Of a stretch of 64,000 nt of DNA, positions 24,462-33,140 are shown one piece after another; positions within the stretch are counted from its first letter, which is position 1, and each line of letters opens with the position of its first letter. Origin of the DNA: an uncultured Porphyromonadaceae bacterium (GTDB lineage Bacteria; Bacteroidota; Bacteroidia; Bacteroidales; Muribaculaceae); assembly GCA_947175205.1 (NCBI GenBank), contig CAMWLS010000002.1:34050-98049 (forward strand). The letters run 5' to 3'. The notes below the pieces were generated by a model. It made no database searches. It was not told the origin of the DNA and saw only the letters and a list, made by a program, of their open reading frames with translations. The position numbers were made by a program, and so were the translations under genes.

Positions 24462-24809
24462 ATGGAAAAAGAACTTCTGCCCCGGTGGGCCATGGGCGTT
24501 GACTGCGCCATAACCGTGGTGGACACTGAATGTCGCATCATCTTTATGAATGAGCGTTCACGTCAGACCTTTGCCTCACGTGGTGACATAATGGGCCATG
24601 ACATCATGGAATACCACAATCCCCGCTCACAGGCCATAATACGCCGCCTGCTGGATGAAGGAGGCTCCAATGCCTACACCATCCACAAAAACGGCGTAAA
24701 AAAGATGATTTACCAGACGGCCTGGCATAAGCCTGACGGCGCCATAGGCGGGCTGGTGGAACTCTCCATGATTATTCCGGAAGAGATGCCACACTACATC
24801 CGCAACTAA
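24462..24809 (+). CDS. Stand-alone PAS-domain protein
   Basis: A 115-residue protein consisting of one PAS domain: AITVVDTECRIIFMNERSRQ, then GHDIMEYHNPRSQAIIRRLL and YTIHKNGVKKMIYQTAW. No output domain is attached. It may bind a small ligand or cofactor and signal by protein contact. It follows the ATP-grasp gene by 34 bases; a TTG at 24420 would overlap that gene, so ATG 24462 is preferred. Confidence 0.82.
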   Translation: MEKELLPRWAMGVDCAITVVDTECRIIFMNERSRQTFASRGDIMGHDIMEYHNPRSQAIIRRLLDEGGSNAYTIHKNGVKKMIYQTAWHKPDGAIGGLVELSMIIPEEMPHYIRN

Positions 24810-24823
24810 GCCCCCCTAATCTT

Positions 24824-24919
24824 AAGACCCCGTTCCTCAGCGTTAACAAATATGAACTGCACCCCAAAAGTTTTGTGTCTAACTTTTGGGGTGCAGTTCA
24901 CTTTGGAGAACGGGGTCTT
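24824..24919. terminator. 12-bp hairpin between convergent genes with an IS-like palindrome inside
   Basis: AAGACCCCGTTC (24824-24835) pairs exactly with GAACGGGGTCTT (24908-24919). The 72-base loop holds the 48-base palindrome described separately. Placed between the convergent PAS and pdxA genes, it can terminate both. Confidence 0.7.
24853..24900. mobile_element. 48-base perfect palindrome resembling paired IS3-family ends (MITE-like)
   Basis: Arms of 20 bases start TGAACTGCACCCC and its inverse ends GGGGTGCAGTTCA; only 8 bases separate them. The ends resemble IS3/IS150-group terminal inverted repeats (TG..CA, CCCCAAAAGTT). No transposase is present. It may be a minimal non-autonomous remnant inserted in a terminator loop. 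Confidence 0.5.
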
Positions 24920-24935
24920 ATTAAAAGTCTAAGCC

Positions 24936-26018
24936 TCAGCTCAGGTCCAGCACCACATTATCAGAACCCTTCTCATAATACTGCTTCCGCAGCGGGTGAC
25001 GGTGCGCAACATCCTCGCTCCGCCGGTTGCGGAGTATGTCTATGGCTGTATATATGGCCTGACGTAACGACGACTCATCAGCCACTCCCTGACCGGCTAT
25101 ATCAAACCCCGTCCCATGGTCAGGCGATGTACGTACATAATCACCCAGTCCGGCCGTAAAATTCACGCCCGCCTCCATGGCAAGGGTCTTGAACGGAGCC
25201 AGGCCCTGATCATGATACATGGCCAGTATACCGTCAAACTTCTTATAATGCCCGGCGCCGAAGAACCCGTCCGCCGCATATGGCCCGAAAGCCTGAATCT
25301 TCTTCTGCTGAGCCTCCTCTATGGCCGGAATGATAATCTCCTGCTCCTCCCGTCCCAGCAGACCACCGTCACCGGCATGAGGATTCAGACCCAGAACTGC
25401 TATACGCGGATGATGGATGCGGAAATCACGGTGAAGCGCATGACTGAAAACCTCCAGTTTCTTTACTATATTCTCACTGGTGAGAGCCTGTGCTATTGCA
25501 CTCACCGGAATATGGGTGGTCACCAGTGCCACACGCACATCGCCGGCACACAGCACCATCAGAGCCTGCTCACCCTCAGCGGCCAGTGAAGCCTCCAGAT
25601 ACTCCGTGTGACCGGGAAATGAGAAAGTATCACTCTGAATGGCCGCCTTGTTCACCGGTGCTGTCACCAGCGCATCCACAAGACCGTTGCGCATATCAGA
25701 GACAGCGCTCTCCAGTGCCATGAACGCACCGCGTCCGCCCCACTCCGTACATTCTCCCGGGTCAACTTTCCAGTCCTCAGGGAGAACGTTTATGATATTC
25801 ACGCACCCCTCCTGAGCGTCCTCAGCACTCTTGATATGATTAAGCTGTACGGCAGGCAAATCCATTAACTTGCGGTAATGCGCCGCTATCTTTGCTGAAC
25901 CGTATATGATGGGAATGCATAACTCTGTCATGCGCGTATCTTCAAGACATTTAAGAATCACCTCATACCCTATTCCGTTAGGGTCTCCGTGAGTAATGGC
26001 TATTTTGGGGAGTTTCAT
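24936..26018 (-). CDS. pdxA: 4-hydroxythreonine-4-phosphate dehydrogenase
   Basis: A 360-residue NAD-dependent enzyme of the DXP-dependent pyridoxal phosphate pathway. Typical features: start KIAITHGDPNGIGYEV, TAPVNKAAI, FPGHTEYLE, the metal-binding region AVLGLNPHAGDGG and AMYHDQGLAPFK. Translation from ATG 26018 gives the standard start; ATG 26051 would overlap rlmN. It follows rlmN by 4 bases. PdxB of the same pathway is encoded at 40.6 kb. Confidence 0.95.
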   Translation of the reverse strand: MKLPKIAITHGDPNGIGYEVILKCLEDTRMTELCIPIIYGSAKIAAHYRKLMDLPAVQLNHIKSAEDAQEGCVNIINVLPEDWKVDPGECTEWGGRGAFMALESAVSDMRNGLVDALVTAPVNKAAIQSDTFSFPGHTEYLEASLAAEGEQALMVLCAGDVRVALVTTHIPVSAIAQALTSENIVKKLEVFSHALHRDFRIHHPRIAVLGLNPHAGDGGLLGREEQEIIIPAIEEAQQKKIQAFGPYAADGFFGAGHYKKFDGILAMYHDQGLAPFKTLAMEAGVNFTAGLGDYVRTSPDHGTGFDIAGQGVADESSLRQAIYTAIDILRNRRSEDVAHRHPLRKQYYEKGSDNVVLDLS

Positions 26019-26022
26019 AATT

Positions 26023-27066
26023 TTATTCAGTTTTAGATTTCTTTCCGGCAAGCATGCCGCACGCCGCCATTATATCCTCACCGCGTGAGGCACGGATTGT
26101 GGCAGTGACACCCTTTGAGTTAAGGAAGTCCCTGAATCTCTCCATGGTCTGCTGCGTGGACGGCTGCAGACTCTCACTGCGGTCTATGGCGTGATATCGT
26201 ATCAGGTTCACACGCGCGTCACTACCCTTGAGCAGACGGGCCAGTGCCTGGGCATGACGCTCATCATCATTCACGCCGCGCCACATTATATATTCCACTG
26301 ACAGGCGCCTCTGATGTGCAAAATCATAGCCCCGCAGGGTGTGCATTACCTCTTCCACGGGCCAGGCCTTTTCCACGGGCATAATGCCGGCACGCTCCTC
26401 GCTGAATGGAGAGTGCACGCTCAGCGCTATGTGAACACGCGTCTCATTGAGAAAACGCTTCAGGCCCTCAGGCTTACCCACTGAGGACACTGTAATCCTT
26501 TTAGGACTCCATTCCAGACCCCAGGGCGCGGTTAGAATCTCTATCACGTCCAGTACAGCCTGAGCATTGTCAGCCGGTTCACCCATTCCCATGAACACCA
26601 GGTTTGTCAGTTTCTCTGAATTTTCCACTGACAACACCTGATTCATTATCTGATGAGCTGTCAGCTGTCCCTGATAGCCCAGACGCCCGGTCATACAGAA
26701 AGCACAGTTCATCCGGCAACCCGCCTGAGAGCTTACACACAGCGTGGCACGGTCCTTGTCAGGGATATAAACCGCCTCCACATCGCGGTTACCAACACCC
26801 GTAAAAAGATACTTCACAGTCCCGTCCATACTGGTCACAGAGCTTACAGGAGACTCAAGGCCCACCTTATAGTCACGGCCAAGGCGTTCGCGCACTGCAA
26901 GGCTCAGATCTGTCATCTGGGATATCTCGCTCACGCGCTTCTGATACAGCCAGTGAGCCATCTGTTTGGCAGCAAAAGGTTTAGCACCCACATGCTCACA
27001 AACTTCCCTTAGCCCGTCCAGCGTCATACCCACCAACGGAATTCGCTTATCTGTCATTTCATCCAT
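26023..27066 (-). CDS. rlmN: 23S rRNA/tRNA adenine-C2 methyltransferase
   Basis: A 347-residue radical-SAM methyltransferase. The 4Fe-4S motif C-x3-C-x2-C is in GCRMNCAFCMTG, with further signatures LVFMGMGEPADN, ITVSSVG and the C-terminal catalytic Cys in ASRGEDIMAACGML. The family methylates C2 of A2503 in 23S rRNA and A37 of some tRNAs. ATG 27066 is chosen because the minus-strand -7 box TACTTTTG (27074-27081) ends 7 bases before it, so upstream ATGs are outside the transcript. Confidence 0.95.
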   Translation of the reverse strand: MDEMTDKRIPLVGMTLDGLREVCEHVGAKPFAAKQMAHWLYQKRVSEISQMTDLSLAVRERLGRDYKVGLESPVSSVTSMDGTVKYLFTGVGNRDVEAVYIPDKDRATLCVSSQAGCRMNCAFCMTGRLGYQGQLTAHQIMNQVLSVENSEKLTNLVFMGMGEPADNAQAVLDVIEILTAPWGLEWSPKRITVSSVGKPEGLKRFLNETRVHIALSVHSPFSEERAGIMPVEKAWPVEEVMHTLRGYDFAHQRRLSVEYIMWRGVNDDERHAQALARLLKGSDARVNLIRYHAIDRSESLQPSTQQTMERFRDFLNSKGVTATIRASRGEDIMAACGMLAGKKSKTE

Positions 27067-27073
27067 AGCAACG

Positions 27074-27081
27074 CAAAAGTA
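27074..27081 (-). promoter_or_regulatory. -7 box of rlmN-pdxA
   Basis: Minus-strand TACTTTTG, 7 bases before ATG 27066, implying a leader of only a few bases. Confidence 0.6.
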
Positions 27082-27306
27082 ATGAAAAAAAATGACATTT
27101 TTAACCATGCCGATCTCTTATGACAGCAATGCCATATTTTATCACACACTTCCCGTATATCATTCAGTACCGGGAAAGGACAACTCTGAGAAAAACTTCA
27201 TAACGCACTCAGGCAGCTGAAATAAACCTTTCTACTTCCCGAACTGTTACTTTATAAACATTATGGCCGTAGAAGCCAGGTTAAGTTTTACCTTATCAGT
27301 CATATT

Positions 27307-28494
27307 ATGTATAAAATTTCACCGGATATATTTTACATAGGAGTCAATGACCGCGTAACATCACTCTTTGAAGGTCTCTGGCCTCTTCCCACAGGTATTA
27401 CATATAACTCATATCTGGTCAGAGGCTCTGAGAAGACCGCCATCATAGACGGTGTGGAATTAGGCCATGCCGCACATCAGATTCAGCGGATAAAAGAATT
27501 ACTGGGTGACAAAGCACCGGATTACCTTGTGATAAACCACATGGAGCCGGACCACTCCGGAGCCATTGAACTGCTCAGACGTGAATTCCCTGACATCATC
27601 ATTGTGGGTAACTCCATCACCCACCGCATGCTGGAAGGCTTTTTCGGGCCCGTCTCAAACACCATGACCATCAAGGACGGCCAGTCACTCAGTCTGGGTA
27701 ATCTCACCCTCACCTTCTTCCTTACGCCGCTGGTACACTGGCCGGAGACCATGATGACATACGTAAATGAGCGTAACACCATCTTCAGCGGAGATGCTTT
27801 CGGATGCTTCGGAGCTCTAAACGGCGCAGTGGTAGACACTGACATGAACCCTGACAGGTACTTCCCCGAGATGGTCCGGTACTACTCAAACATTGTAGGC
27901 AAATATGGCGTACACGTCCAGCGAGCCTTGAAAAAACTCAGCGCCATAAAGATTGACACCATATGCTCCACCCACGGCCCCGTATGGCGTGCTAACGTGG
28001 ATAAAGTGATAGACATATATGACAAACTCAGCCGCTATGAGCCACTGGATGAAGGCGTAACCATTGTCTATGGCTCCATGTACGGAAACACAACTCGCAT
28101 AGCTGAAACCGTAGCGGCTGCTCTTGTTGAGGACGGCATACGTGACATTGACATTCATGACGCCACCTACACCCATCTGAGTTACATACTGGCGGACATC
28201 TTCCGTCACCGCGGACTGGTGATTGCATCCCCCACATACTCAGAAGCCGTTTTCCCACCCATCCAGGCCCTTTTGGAGGCCCTTCAGGTAAGAGGACTCA
28301 AGGAGCGTCACACCATGGTGGTGGGCTCTTACACCTGGGCCTCAAAGGCCGGGGCACGCATCACTGACATCCTCACCGGCTGTGGCCTGCAGCCCATTAC
28401 AGAAACCATAACCCTGCGCCAGACTCCCACCCCGGAAGGGCTTGAACAGTGCCGTCATGCCGCCCATACACTCAGCTCCCTGCTGAAATCATGA
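27307..28494 (+). CDS. Flavodiiron protein (FprA-type A flavoprotein)
   Basis: A 395-residue two-domain enzyme. The metallo-beta-lactamase-like domain has the diiron ligands in HMEPDHSG (His78, Glu80, Asp82, His83), SGDAFG and STHGPVW; the flavodoxin domain starts near residue 253 with VYGSMYGNTTRIAE. Such proteins reduce oxygen or nitric oxide to protect anaerobes. No rubredoxin domain is fused. It is a single-gene unit. Confidence 0.95.
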   Translation: MYKISPDIFYIGVNDRVTSLFEGLWPLPTGITYNSYLVRGSEKTAIIDGVELGHAAHQIQRIKELLGDKAPDYLVINHMEPDHSGAIELLRREFPDIIIVGNSITHRMLEGFFGPVSNTMTIKDGQSLSLGNLTLTFFLTPLVHWPETMMTYVNERNTIFSGDAFGCFGALNGAVVDTDMNPDRYFPEMVRYYSNIVGKYGVHVQRALKKLSAIKIDTICSTHGPVWRANVDKVIDIYDKLSRYEPLDEGVTIVYGSMYGNTTRIAETVAAALVEDGIRDIDIHDATYTHLSYILADIFRHRGLVIASPTYSEAVFPPIQALLEALQVRGLKERHTMVVGSYTWASKAGARITDILTGCGLQPITETITLRQTPTPEGLEQCRHAAHTLSSLLKS

Positions 28495-28506
28495 CTCCGA
28501 GCCCCC

Positions 28507-29454
28507 TCACAGCAGGGCTATTAAGCGCGGGCTGATGGTGGCTAACAGAGCTCCTATCCGGTTCTTTATCCGCACGCCTGCACCGGTGAGGGAATAGCGG
28601 CGCGTGGTGCTCATGATTTGCACAGCCCGCTCCATTACCGCCCGGCGCACGCCTGCCTCCAGCCCGGAACCGTGCTTACTGAAAAGAGCATAAATATTAC
28701 ATGCCGCGCTGAAAGCACGGTCACACGCCGCGGCATAGAGCCTCGGATGATCTGTAAACTCATCCATAAGGCCCGTAACCACATCTAACACATCAGCCCT
28801 GGTGGGCGTCAGCGTGTGCAGGATGCTTCCCTGACGCATCCGGTAAAAATACAGTTTGGCCATACTTACAGCCACACGGTCAGTAGCAGCCAGCATGGGA
28901 GGCAGCATGGCAAGATCCTCATATAACATCCCCTCCGGCATCCGGTGTACCCACTGGCGCAGCCACCCGGCCTCATACAGCTTGCCAGGAGCACAGTTAC
29001 GCACACCATGTGTCTGATGCAGACAGTAGCAGGCACAGGTCTCTCCGTCCCACACATGCACATCTCCCTCAGCTGACAGCCGCTTCTCATTATGAGTGTA
29101 CAGCACAGTTACCATTTTCACATTATGCTCCCGGGCCAGCCGCAGCATATTCTCCACAGCCCCAGGGGCATAATAATCATCATCATCACAGAAAAGAATG
29201 TAATCCCCTGTAGCATATTCCAGCAACCGCCGCCGCGCCATGGAAAGACCGCCGTGCGGGAGCTTTATAAAACGAACCCCTCGACCCTCAAACTCAGCCC
29301 TCACAGAAGACAGATACCCCGTATCCTCAGAGCCGTCATCTCCCACCAGTATCTCCGTCTCAACCCCTCCGGTCTGCGCACACATGGCCTCCAGAGTCCG
29401 TGCCAGATAATCAGTGGGATTATATGTTGGAATTAAAATACTTACCTGCGCCAT
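28507..29454 (-). CDS. Family 2 glycosyltransferase
   Basis: A 315-residue GT-A enzyme opening SILIPTYNPTDYLARTLEAM, with LVGDDGSEDT and the metal-binding acidic run LFCDDDDYYAPG. The second half (LYEDLAMLPPMLAA) holds the probable catalytic base. It likely decorates a surface glycan; the acceptor is unknown. It is convergent with the flavodiiron gene, 12 bases apart. Confidence 0.9.
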   Translation of the reverse strand: MAQVSILIPTYNPTDYLARTLEAMCAQTGGVETEILVGDDGSEDTGYLSSVRAEFEGRGVRFIKLPHGGLSMARRRLLEYATGDYILFCDDDDYYAPGAVENMLRLAREHNVKMVTVLYTHNEKRLSAEGDVHVWDGETCACYCLHQTHGVRNCAPGKLYEAGWLRQWVHRMPEGMLYEDLAMLPPMLAATDRVAVSMAKLYFYRMRQGSILHTLTPTRADVLDVVTGLMDEFTDHPRLYAAACDRAFSAACNIYALFSKHGSGLEAGVRRAVMERAVQIMSTTRRYSLTGAGVRIKNRIGALLATISPRLIALL

Positions 29455-29647
29455 ATTTCATTAATTACGCTGTTTTTACCACCGTTATTCTTCATAACAT
29501 CCGCCATTTCTCTAACACCCGTCACTTTTAACCTACTCTATCTGTCTAACCGCTACTTTATTTAATTAAACGGCCCCGCCAACACCTTATTGCCCGCCAT
29601 TTAACTTTATTTAATCTGCTGACTGTCTTTTATCTGAAAAAAGTCAT

Positions 29648-29655
29648 TACCTTTG
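29648..29655 (+). promoter_or_regulatory. -7 box of greA
   Basis: TACCTTTG, about 95 bases before the greA start codon. Confidence 0.6.
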
Positions 29656-29675
29656 CGCCATATAGCTCATAGGGG

Positions 29676-29713
29676 ACTCACCCGTTTTTCACGGATGAGT
29701 TTCTTAATTTTTT
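29676..29713 (+). terminator. Terminator-like hairpin inside the greA leader
   Basis: ACTCA-C-CCGT pairs with ACGG-A-TGAGT (one mismatch, five-base loop) and is followed 7 bases later by six T. It lies between the greA -7 box and start codon, so it is a candidate attenuator or small-RNA terminator. Confidence 0.6.
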
Positions 29714-29742
29714 ATGTTTAACTTTATAACCTGACATCAACC

Positions 29743-30213
29743 ATGGCTATTACATATATGACCCGCGAGGGATATAAAAAGAAGATGGACGAGATTGCTT
29801 ATCTTGAAAGCGTGAAACGTCCTGAGATATCTCGCGCCATTGCAGAGGCCCGTGACAAAGGTGACCTCTCTGAGAACGCTGAATATGATGCCGCAAAAGA
29901 AGCGCAGGGCATGCTGGAAATGAAAATTGCACAGCTTAAAGACCTTGTGGCCAACGCCCGCATCCTGGATGAAAGCAAGCTCAACAGCGATGAGGTCCAG
30001 ATTCTTAACCGCGTAAAAATTAAAAACGTGGCCAACGGTGCCACCATGGAATACACCATTGTGGCTGACTCTGAGGCAAATCTAAAGGAAAAGAAAATTG
30101 CTTCATCCACTCCCATAGCCCAGGGGCTGCTGGGACACAAGCTGGGCGAGATTGTGGAAATACGCGTCCCCTCCGGCCTTGTGAAGTTTGAAATAGTAGA
30201 AATCTCATTCTGA
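29743..30213 (+). CDS. greA: Transcription elongation factor GreA
   Basis: A 156-residue factor that rescues backtracked RNA polymerase by stimulating transcript cleavage. The N-terminal coiled coil shows EISRAIAEARDKGDLSENAE with the acidic DLSENAEYDAA tip, and the C-terminal FKBP-like domain ends LGEIVEIRVPSG. Length is normal. A hairpin with a T run lies in its leader. It is followed by a HIT gene after 17 bases. Confidence 0.96.
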   Translation: MAITYMTREGYKKKMDEIAYLESVKRPEISRAIAEARDKGDLSENAEYDAAKEAQGMLEMKIAQLKDLVANARILDESKLNSDEVQILNRVKIKNVANGATMEYTIVADSEANLKEKKIASSTPIAQGLLGHKLGEIVEIRVPSGLVKFEIVEISF

Positions 30214-30230
30214 TAAAATCTCTCCCCTCC

Positions 30231-30638
30231 ATGGCCAGCATCTTTTCTAAAATTGTTGACGGCACCATTCCCTCATACCGCGTGGCTGAGGATGACCGCC
30301 ATTATGCCTTCCTTGACATTAACCCCGTGGCCCCCGGTCACACTCTTGTCATTCCCAAGCGCGAGACTGACTACATCTTTGACCTCTCTGATGAAGACTT
30401 TGCGGCACTGCACCTCTTCAGCAAGAAAGTGGCACAGGCCATCCGCGCCGCACTCCCTTGCAAACGTGTGGGGGTAGCCGTAATGGGACTGGAAGTGCCC
30501 CACGCACACATTCATCTGGTACCCCTGAACACTGAAAAGGACATGGACTTCAGCGCCAAGGACACTGATCCGGACCCGGAACAGATGAAAAACATTGCAG
30601 AAATGATTGCTGACAAATTTTCTGAACTTAACGCCTGA
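30231..30638 (+). CDS. HIT-family protein
   Basis: A 135-residue nucleotide-binding hydrolase with the histidine triad HAHIHLVPL and the N-terminal FSKIVDGTIPSY and PGHTLVIPK motifs typical of Hint/HinT-like enzymes, which act on nucleoside phosphoramidates. It lies in a rightward run greA - HIT - DUF4369 lipoprotein - DUF3822 - rsmD - permease, with very short gaps. Confidence 0.94.
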   Translation: MASIFSKIVDGTIPSYRVAEDDRHYAFLDINPVAPGHTLVIPKRETDYIFDLSDEDFAALHLFSKKVAQAIRAALPCKRVGVAVMGLEVPHAHIHLVPLNTEKDMDFSAKDTDPDPEQMKNIAEMIADKFSELNA

Positions 30639-31753
30639 TGAAAAAAAGCCTCTTACTCTTAGCCCTGGCAGCCGCCATAATCCTGGGCGCCTGCTCCTCA
30701 TCAGAAAAAGGGCGCGAACACAGCCACGGAAATGGCTGGGGTTTTAACGCTAAGATTTCCGGTCTGGACGGCCGCAAGATAGCGCTGGAACAGTACGTTG
30801 AAGGCGGATGGATTCTCATTGACTCCCTCCAGGCAGGTAATGATGACAGCATTATCTTCCGTGCTGACTCTGCCGCAGCATTCCCGGACGTTTACCGCCT
30901 GGCCCTGGGTGACAAATACATTTTCTTCCCCGTTGACTCCACTGATGTACTGTCACTCAGCACTGAGGCCGCAGACTTCAACACCGCCTTCACTCTCACC
31001 GGAACACCCGCCGCTGACAGCCTGGCACTGGCTGAAAAGCTCATCATGGCTGCCGGTGATAACGCCACCCGTGACCCACAGCTCAAAGATCGCTTAAACA
31101 GAATTATCCTGGGCACTGACAACCTCATGGTGGCATATTACATCCTCTACCGCCGCGTGAACAACGTGCCCCTTTACTCCGTGCGCAACCGTGGTGACCT
31201 CCGCATCATAGGAGCTGTGGCCAACAAGTTCCACACCACACGTCCTGATGACCCCCGGACCGCCACCCTGGCACGCGCTTACTGGCAGACAAAGATTGAC
31301 GCTGACCCTGACCGTTACGGCACCACCCTGGACGCAACCCTCACCGGACTCCCCGCTGACATTGAAGGCGTGGCCACTGACGGCACCGTTGACCGCCTCA
31401 GCAACCACCTGGGCAAAGGACACCCCGTAATTCTCAGCCTCACTGCATTCGGCACAGATGCCTCAGCCATTTACAATACCTCACTCCGCACAGCACTGGA
31501 GGAGACAAAAGACCTCAAGCCAGAGGTCTTCCAGGTAAGCTATGATGAGGCTGAAGGCACATGGCGCTCCACCGCCTTAGACCTCCCCTGGAAAGCACTC
31601 TGGAAGCGCGGAGACATGACCCGTAATGAACTGGCCGCATACAACGTGGGAGTCCTCCCCATGACCTTTGTCTTCAACTCCGCCGGTGACCTGGTGGCTG
31701 CCGTCCCTGACTTACAGAACCTGGCCGCATACATCCGTCAGGCTGACAAATAA
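30638..31753 (+). CDS. DUF4369/thioredoxin-like lipoprotein
   Basis: A 371-residue lipoprotein (lipobox LGAC) with an N-terminal beta domain of DUF4369 type (KISGLDGRKIALEQYVEGGW) and a C-terminal thioredoxin-like domain (HPVILSLTAFGTD, GVLPMTFVFNSAGDLVA). The usual CxxC active site is missing, so redox activity is doubtful. Its ATG overlaps the HIT stop codon. Probably periplasmic or outer-membrane attached; the role is unknown. Confidence 0.82.
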   Translation: MKKSLLLLALAAAIILGACSSSEKGREHSHGNGWGFNAKISGLDGRKIALEQYVEGGWILIDSLQAGNDDSIIFRADSAAAFPDVYRLALGDKYIFFPVDSTDVLSLSTEAADFNTAFTLTGTPAADSLALAEKLIMAAGDNATRDPQLKDRLNRIILGTDNLMVAYYILYRRVNNVPLYSVRNRGDLRIIGAVANKFHTTRPDDPRTATLARAYWQTKIDADPDRYGTTLDATLTGLPADIEGVATDGTVDRLSNHLGKGHPVILSLTAFGTDASAIYNTSLRTALEETKDLKPEVFQVSYDEAEGTWRSTALDLPWKALWKRGDMTRNELAAYNVGVLPMTFVFNSAGDLVAAVPDLQNLAAYIRQADK

Positions 31754-31755
31754 CC

Positions 31756-32586
31756 ATGGATACGGACCAACCTCTTACCCCTGACCTCATTGACCGCCAC
31801 ACCTTCTGGTGTCTGGCCATGGAGCTCACACCCTCAGCGGTAGAGGTTATGCTCACCTCCACCGTGGAGGACAACTCCCTTATCTATCGGCGCATCCCTC
31901 TGCCCGCAGACATCCCGGCACCCCACCGCGCCCTGGAAGAGGTCATTTACCGCAACCCCCTTCTGCTCTCAGACTTCCGCAGCACACACATAATTCTGCG
32001 CCCGCGGCACTGGGCTGCCATTCCTGACACAGTTGACCCCGCTGACACCTCAGCCATTCTCTGGCCTGATGCCGCTGCTGACAACCTCAGCCCCCTCATC
32101 TGCCCTCTGAAGCCCTTCAGTGCCGCCGCTCTGGCCATGACAGACCGCAGCTCCCTGGGGCTGCTGCGCCGCACCTTCAGCGATGCCGCCATATCAGTTC
32201 ACATGCAGCCGCTGTGCTCATTCATTACATCCGGCACACGTAACTCCGGAGTCACAAAAGCATTTGTAAATCTGGGACCTGAAAGCGTGGACCTGATTAT
32301 TTACTCCGGACAGCGCCTGCAGTATATTAACACATTTGAGGTCACAGATCCCTCTGATGCCGCATATTACATCCTGGCAGCAGTAGAAGCCACCTCATTT
32401 GACCGCATGAACCACCAGATGCTCATCTCCGGACCTCCGTCACGCCGCGAGGCCCTCATGCCCCTGCTGCGCAAATACATAAACTATGTCATGCCTCAGA
32501 TTTTCCCCGCCGCCGCACTCCGCTCAGGCAGGGAAGCTATGGACGCACCCTTTGAACTCACAGTCTTACCCCTGATAAGAAACTGA
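31756..32586 (+). CDS. DUF3822 family protein
   Basis: A 276-residue protein matching DUF3822, a Bacteroidota family commonly next to rsmD, as here. It has an actin-like/ASKHA feel (FVNLGPESVDLIIYSGQRLQ, LLISGPPS-type loop). Function is not established. It lies 2 bases after the lipoprotein gene and 5 bases before rsmD. Confidence 0.85.
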   Translation: MDTDQPLTPDLIDRHTFWCLAMELTPSAVEVMLTSTVEDNSLIYRRIPLPADIPAPHRALEEVIYRNPLLLSDFRSTHIILRPRHWAAIPDTVDPADTSAILWPDAAADNLSPLICPLKPFSAAALAMTDRSSLGLLRRTFSDAAISVHMQPLCSFITSGTRNSGVTKAFVNLGPESVDLIIYSGQRLQYINTFEVTDPSDAAYYILAAVEATSFDRMNHQMLISGPPSRREALMPLLRKYINYVMPQIFPAAALRSGREAMDAPFELTVLPLIRN

Positions 32587-32591
32587 CACCC

Positions 32592-33128
32592 ATGCGTATC
32601 ATTCGTGGAAAATACGGCCGTCGCCGCTTTGACGTACCCCCAAATATCACCGCCCGGCCCACCACTGACTTTGCACGAGAAAACATCTTTAACGTCCTGG
32701 AAAACATCCTTGACTTTGAAGGTCTGGATGCCCTTGATCTCTTTGCAGGCACCGGAGCCGTCTCCTTTGAACTCCTTTCACGCGGCTGCGCCCACGTCAC
32801 CTCCATAGAGAAAGCCGCCACCCAGTACAGATTCATTACCAAAGTGGCCGCCATGCTGGGTGACACCAACATCACCGTTCTGCGTACTGACGCCTGGCGC
32901 TTCATTGACACCTCCGTAAAAAGCTTTGACTTCATCTTTGCGGACCCCCCTTATGACATGCCTGACTTTGCCCTCATTCCTGAGAAAATCCTGGGCTCAG
33001 CACTGGTACACCCCGGCACCGTGGTGGTGGTGGAACACTCCCGTGCTCATGACTTCTCGCATCTGCCACACTTCTCTGAACACCGCGCATACGGCTCCGT
33101 AAACTTCTCCATCTTCATTGTACAGTAA
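32592..33128 (+). CDS. rsmD: 16S rRNA (guanine966-N2)-methyltransferase RsmD
   Basis: A 178-residue SAM-dependent methyltransferase. Start MRIIRGKYGRRRF, SAM motif DLFAGTGAVSFE (49-60) and catalytic DPPY (118-121) are the family signatures. It methylates G966 (E. coli numbering) of 16S rRNA. Follows DUF3822 in a compact operon. Confidence 0.94.
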   Translation: MRIIRGKYGRRRFDVPPNITARPTTDFARENIFNVLENILDFEGLDALDLFAGTGAVSFELLSRGCAHVTSIEKAATQYRFITKVAAMLGDTNITVLRTDAWRFIDTSVKSFDFIFADPPYDMPDFALIPEKILGSALVHPGTVVVVEHSRAHDFSHLPHFSEHRAYGSVNFSIFIVQ

Positions 33129-33140
33129 TCCCGCTGCCTG

